10,051 bases of DNA from the NCBI GenBank assembly GCA_003224635.1, contig QHZK01000056.1, positions 1 to 10,051 of the forward strand, written 5' to 3'. Shown piece after piece: positions 6,481 through 10,051 of the stretch; position 1 is the stretch's first letter; every line of letters starts with the position of its first letter. Both the position numbers and the translations under genes were made by a program. The notes under the pieces were generated by a model that ran no database searches, was not told the DNA's origin, and was given only the letters and a program-made list of their open reading frames with translations. This DNA is from Acidobacteriota bacterium (GTDB lineage: Bacteria; Acidobacteriota; Terriglobia; UBA7540).

Positions 6481-6647
6481 GCGAGGCTGGTAAGGGAGCG
6501 CCTTTTGCGACCCCCCCGTCTCTCTTGAGTTTTCGGGAACACGCTAAACGTGCTGCCCTACGTCTCTAGCCTACGAAAGCGCCGACTTACGGGAACGCCC
6601 CCCGGCTTCAGTTGCAACTCAGTGCCAACCATTGTAACCTTCCTAGA
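6481..6647. other. Divergent intergenic region, iron-operon side, no clear promoter
   Basis: This is the part of the 336-base gap nearest the FTR1 gene. I see no convincing sigma70 promoter reading left, no Fur-like or IdeR-like box and no RNA gene. It contains the perfect palindrome AGTTGCAACT at 6610-6619. A sigma54-like pair on the minus strand (TTGGCAC, then TTGCA) has the wrong spacing by one base. The control of the iron operon must lie here or in the shared region next to it. Confidence 0.5.
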
Positions 6648-6673
6648 TTATCTTGACTCCGTTGTACAGATTC
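6648..6673. promoter_or_regulatory. Operator-like dyad 1, over the -35 and spacer of the sufB promoter
   Basis: TTATCTTGAC-N6-GTACAGATTC. It matches dyad 2 (6691-6716) at 20 of 26 positions with exactly the same spacer length. Its own arm symmetry is weaker (6 of 10). It covers the predicted -35 hexamer, so a bound protein would block RNA polymerase. Size and GACT-containing half-site recall Rrf2-family (IscR/SufR) sites, but it does not match a consensus that I can name. Confidence 0.6.
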
Positions 6674-6681
6674 GGTATCCT
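6653..6681 (+). promoter_or_regulatory. Predicted sigma70-type promoter for sufB
   Basis: A -35 TTGACT at 6653-6658 and a -10 TATCCT at 6676-6681 are separated by the optimal 17 bases. Transcription would begin near 6688-6690, giving a leader of about 130 bases before the sufB ATG. The hexamers lie within or between the two operator-like dyads. Confidence 0.6.
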
Positions 6682-6690
6682 TTCCTTGAG

Positions 6691-6716
6691 GAATCTAGAC
6701 TTTGTTGTCCAGATTC
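6691..6716. promoter_or_regulatory. Operator-like dyad 2, at the predicted transcription start of sufB
   Basis: GAATCTAGAC-N6-GTCCAGATTC: 10-bp arms with one mismatch around a 6-base spacer. It lies exactly 43 bp (about four helical turns) downstream of dyad 1 and begins about where transcription should start. Two same-face sites bracketing the -10 element are typical of repression by a dimeric regulator. Confidence 0.65.
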
Positions 6717-6770
6717 CATAGTAAGCGGTCATACGGCGGAGAGTCAAGCGGGTTTGATGCCTGTGACGGT

Positions 6771-6784
6771 CCGCCCGTTGGCGG
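6771..6784 (+). other. Small hairpin in the sufB leader
   Basis: CCGCC-CGTT-GGCGG forms a 5-bp GC stem with a 4-base loop, 16 bases before the Shine-Dalgarno site. No T run follows. It may only be a chance structure. Confidence 0.3.
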
Positions 6785-6800
6785 TAATTCTCAACGAACG

Positions 6801-6808
6801 AAGGAGAG
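6801..6808 (+). promoter_or_regulatory. Shine-Dalgarno site that fixes the sufB start
   Basis: AAGGAGAG lies eight bases before the ATG at 6817. It supports this start over the in-frame ATG at 6550, which would lie upstream of the predicted promoter. Confidence 0.85.
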
Positions 6809-6816
6809 ACGGCACG

Positions 6817-8265
<1,449 letters not shown>

Positions 8266-8324
8266 TTTTAGACTTGTGGTTTTGGAATGCTGGTTGAAAG
8301 GGCAGACTGAGGAGGCAGATTTCA

Positions 8325-8492
8325 ATGAAACCGAGTGAGGGAATTAAGCGAAGTCGCGGACGTTATATGGCTCTATACGAAAAGGAAAAGGAAGCACACA
8401 AAAAAGACTGGGAAGGTGTGGTTAGGGTCGACCGAAAGGATCAAAAGGGAAACGTGGTCGCGCGCTTTCCGAGGCGAAACCAAGCAACCTAA
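8325..8492 (+). CDS. Small basic hypothetical protein (55 aa)
   Basis: The ATG at 8325 follows an excellent Shine-Dalgarno site (GAGGAGG at 8309-8315, nine bases away), and the frame ends at TAA 8490-8492. The product is very charged, with a Lys/Glu-rich middle (YEKEKEAHKKDWEG) and basic ends (IKRSRGRY, RFPRRNQ). There is no membrane segment. A longer overlapping frame from 8335 is rich in rare-looking Arg/Thr/Trp mixes and has no such RBS. I do not recognise a family. It is 59 bases behind sufB with no terminator in between, so it may share that transcript. Support is the RBS and the coding-like composition only. Confidence 0.45.
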   Translation: MKPSEGIKRSRGRYMALYEKEKEAHKKDWEGVVRVDRKDQKGNVVARFPRRNQAT

Positions 8493-8539
8493 CGGGCCGG
8501 CCTTCTTACAAAGGGATCAGTCCTGGAGGTGTACTCGAC

Positions 8540-8638
8540 ATGGCAGGAAAATACGAGCCAGCGAAGAGGCCGATACAACGGTTCCCTCGAATCAAGATAT
8601 TAACGTGGAACCGATTCGTAAGGGACCTACTACGGTAG
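8540..8638 (+). CDS. Very small ORF behind a strong RBS (32 aa); possibly the 5' part of a broken gene
   Basis: The ATG at 8540 has GGAGGT (8525-8530) nine bases upstream, a textbook Shine-Dalgarno site. The frame encodes a basic peptide starting MAGKYEPAKRPIQRF and stops at TAG 8636-8638. The same frame stays open from 8639 to 8914, another 91 codons containing LGFTIGERGKRQAWVLPINV. It may therefore be one gene of about 125 codons interrupted by a nonsense mutation, or a short peptide followed by chance open frame. No family is recognised for either half. Confidence 0.3.
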   Translation: MAGKYEPAKRPIQRFPRIKILTWNRFVRDLLR

Positions 8639-9049
8639 CTGCGGCAGGTGCAGAGTCACCAGCTCGGCTTTACGATCGGAGAGCGAGGAAAACGCCAAGC
8701 GTGGGTCTTACCCATCAACGTCGTCCGGCGGTCGGCTGATGGTCACAGGAGATTTCAGGGTTTCACGCGCGTTACTCCTAATCAACTGAGAAGGAGAGGT
8801 CGGGAGGTGATCAGCAGCGTTTATTTTGGTGGCGAATGCTTCCTGATTAGGCGCTATCGCAAAGCGCTCGGTGTAGTAGTTCCTCACCAGTGGCGCAGGC
8901 ATCGGTTGTTTTGATGCGCGCGCGGCCGAACGCGTCGCGCAATGAAGTCCGAGTCAAGGGTAGTGGTACAGTTTGAATCTAAGCAGAAGCCCACCAGCGT
9001 CATAATAATTGCGGTGTTGACTGGTATTCGTATCAATGGGGGGAGACAG
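8639..9049. other. Low-coding region between the small ORFs and the zinc-ribbon gene
   Basis: Short overlapping frames exist on both strands, but none has a good ribosome binding site together with a recognisable motif. A strong GC-rich hairpin lies at 8915-8941. AT-rich DNA around 9000-9010 precedes the zinc-ribbon gene and could hold its promoter, although I cannot name a -35/-10 pair. No tRNA or transposase is seen. The region may be decayed or accessory DNA. Confidence 0.4.
8915..8941. other. GC-rich hairpin
   Basis: TGCGCG at 8915-8920 pairs with CGCGCA at 8936-8941, and CGCG at 8921-8924 pairs with CGCG at 8931-8934. This leaves one bulged T (8935) and a 6-base loop, for ten base pairs in all. 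No T tract follows on either strand, so it is not a standard intrinsic terminator. Confidence 0.45.
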
Positions 9050-9244
9050 ATGTGGGTGACAGATTCCGAGAACTCGGAGCGTGAATATTTGAAGTGCCGC
9101 CAATGTGGCAACCGGTTCTTCCTTGTCGTCAAGGAACCCGTAAAAAGAAAGCTCCACGTCAGGAACGCCTCAAGAAAGCGGTTTGCATATGAGTGTCACG
9201 TGTGCCACACGATAAAGCGGATAGGTCGAGCAGGAGTCTCTTAG
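9050..9244 (+). CDS. Small zinc-ribbon protein (64 aa), function unknown
   Basis: The protein has CRQC at residues 16-19 and CHVC at 49-52, a paired C-x2-C layout of one zinc ribbon, with a basic stretch between (VKRKLHVRNASRKRF). It is cytosolic, with no membrane segment. I chose the ATG at 9050, preceded by a G-rich run (9038-9045) that can act as a Shine-Dalgarno site though it is close. An in-frame ATG at 8942 would add 36 residues but has no RBS and abuts the GC hairpin. Small ribbons of this kind often bind nucleic acid or a protein partner; no specific role can be given. The stop is TAG at 9242-9244. Confidence 0.55.
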   Translation: MWVTDSENSEREYLKCRQCGNRFFLVVKEPVKRKLHVRNASRKRFAYECHVCHTIKRIGRAGVS

Positions 9245-9386
9245 TTTAAAGCATAGGGGTTCTCGGTGAAGGTAGCGAGTTTGTTTGAGTAGCCACGTAG
9301 ATGCTGTCGTCGAGTTTCTAAACGGAGTGTCGGCGGTGGGTGCAAAGATGTCAGTTCATGTTCGCTGCCAAACGGAGAGGTGCTAA

Positions 9387-9791
9387 ATGGCCACAAGCAC
9401 GTTAGAAGTGATTCCGAGCGAGGACGGTTTGCTGGTGGCGCTCAAGGACGAGCAATGGACAGGGTATGTGAGGGGGTATTCGGAGCAAATTCTGAGCGCC
9501 GCCAGGGGGATCGTCGCTGCGGACTGCCCTTGGCTGCCCAAGGACCTGGTGGATTTCGCGCAAGACGTGGTGGCAGGGAGACCGCACACGATCAGGCTAT
9601 CAGAGTGGCTCTCCGTTCTGCCTGAAGTCGAGACCCTAAGCGACGATGAGCGCGCGCGAGCCCAGAAAGTCGTCGGGGCGCTACGTGAGCTTCGGAGCGT
9701 ATTCCAGGACGTGTTTGCCACAGCCCGCAAGCAGCTCAAAGCGGAGGCTGCCTTGTGGGCTAAGCGCGGTGCCCCGGGGCTATTGCAGTGA
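9387..9791 (+). CDS. Hypothetical protein (134 aa)
   Basis: The ATG at 9387 has GGAGAGG (9374-9380) six bases upstream. The product looks soluble. Its N-terminal half begins MATSTLEVIPSEDGLLVALK and contains a Trp/Tyr-rich stretch. The C-terminal half (about 83-125) is a long amphipathic helix rich in Glu, Arg and Ala, which could be a coiled coil or an oligomerisation arm. I do not recognise a family. It is followed after 90 bases by an Uma2-family gene on the same strand, and the gap holds GC-rich inverted repeats (AACGGC at 9791-9796 with GCCGTT at 9816-9821). The 142-base gap before it shows no clear promoter. Composition and RBS support a real gene. Confidence 0.65.
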   Translation: MATSTLEVIPSEDGLLVALKDEQWTGYVRGYSEQILSAARGIVAADCPWLPKDLVDFAQDVVAGRPHTIRLSEWLSVLPEVETLSDDERARAQKVVGALRELRSVFQDVFATARKQLKAEAALWAKRGAPGLLQ

Positions 9792-9881
9792 ACGGCGCGC
9801 TGGCCGCGCAGGCTTGCCGTTTCAAGTCTGCGGCTCTGGCAAATAGAAGAGGGGGGCGGGTTCAGGAGAACAGGATAAGCC

Positions 9882-10051
9882 ATGGCAACCAAAGCGCATT
9901 TGACGATTGAAGATTTCGTACGGCTTCCGGAGTCGGTGGGTGGCCGTGATGTGCGCTACGAGCTCGTGGAAGGAGAGTTGGTCACAGTGTCTCCTGGCAT
10001 GTTGCCCCACAATCTGGTCCGTGACAAATTCGCGATTGTCCTCAGGCCGTT
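9882..10051 (+). CDS. Uma2-family (DUF820) putative endonuclease-like protein, N-terminal part (3' end outside window)
   Basis: The first 56 residues are in the window; complete members are usually about 180-200. The start MATKAHLTIEDFVRLPE, then RYELVEGELVTVSP at 25-38 and HNLVRDKFA, is the typical N-terminus of Uma2 proteins, which share a PD-(D/E)xK nuclease-like fold. E27 lies at the usual place for the first acidic residue, while the D/E-x-K part lies beyond the window. The biological role of the family is not established; members are often numerous in cyanobacteria and in some acidobacteria and planctomycetes. AGGAG (9864-9868) and AGGAT (9872-9876) precede the ATG at 9882. Confidence 0.85.
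   Translation, partial: MATKAHLTIEDFVRLPESVGGRDVRYELVEGELVTVSPGMLPHNLVRDKFAIVLRP

Noticed and set aside
6611..6629. Sigma54 promoter for the iron operon on the minus strand (TTGGCAC, then TTGCA)
   Set aside because: The GG-to-GC distance is one base shorter than the strict sigma54 spacing, and no activator site is seen.
6550..6816. N-terminal extension of SufB from the ATG at 6550
   Set aside because: The frame is open by chance. It crosses the predicted promoter and operators, shows no SufB-like residues, and the ATG at 6817 has a strong Shine-Dalgarno site.
8335..8739. 134-codon + frame behind sufB
   Set aside because: It has no RBS, an implausible composition, and overlaps two frames that do have strong Shine-Dalgarno sites.
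8708..8902. Minus-strand 64-codon frame
   Set aside because: No recognisable motif or good RBS. It cannot be excluded but is not supported.
9791..9821. Intrinsic terminator after the 134-aa gene
   Set aside because: AACGGC and GCCGTT can pair, but the loop is long and only three T residues follow, so support is too weak for a feature.

Overview
The window is high-GC, gene-dense DNA of a Gram-negative type. It suggests an acidobacterium or a relative: an HpnC-like squalene synthase (hopanoid pathway), a Suf iron-sulfur gene, an FTR1/FtsX-type iron transport operon, an Uma2-family gene, and gaps filled with degenerate short CTGA-containing repeats. The phylum is an inference from gene content only; there is no rRNA or other marker.

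Layout. 1-516 (+): the 3' end of a squalene/phytoene synthase gene, overlapping by ATGA a small zinc-ribbon gene. 583-6480 (-): a five-gene iron operon read right to left. In order of transcription it encodes an FTR1 iron permease fused to a DUF2318 (FtrD-like) metal/Fe-S domain, two FtsX/MacB-type permeases, a 167-residue protein of unknown function, and an ABC ATPase whose C-terminus is a DtxR/MntR-type metal-sensing and dimerisation domain with all six expected metal-site ligand positions retained. The set matches the core of the Campylobacter P19-associated iron system (Cj1658-Cj1663 type), but no P19 protein is present in the window and the metal-sensor fusion is unusual. 6481-6816: a divergent control region with a good sigma70-like promoter and two 26-bp operator-like dyads exactly 43 bp apart, reading towards sufB. 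6817-8265 (+): intact sufB, with no sufC or sufD behind it. 8266-9386: sparsely coding DNA with small ORFs, two of them behind near-perfect Shine-Dalgarno sites, a GC-rich hairpin and a 64-residue zinc-ribbon protein. 9387-10051 (+): a 134-residue protein of unknown function and the start of an Uma2-family nuclease-like gene that runs off the window.

How it fits together. Iron uptake (the - strand operon) and iron-sulfur assembly (SufB) are transcribed away from one shared 336-bp gap, so co-ordinated iron or Fe-S control is plausible. The most notable feature is the ATPase-DtxR fusion: a homodimer-forming ATPase carrying a homodimer-forming metal sensor could let cytosolic metal gate the transporter directly, as regulatory domains do in MetN or ModC, or could bind DNA. 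A second notable pattern is that degenerate CTGA repeats occupy three operon gaps or ends and supply two stop codons and two start codons of the iron genes.
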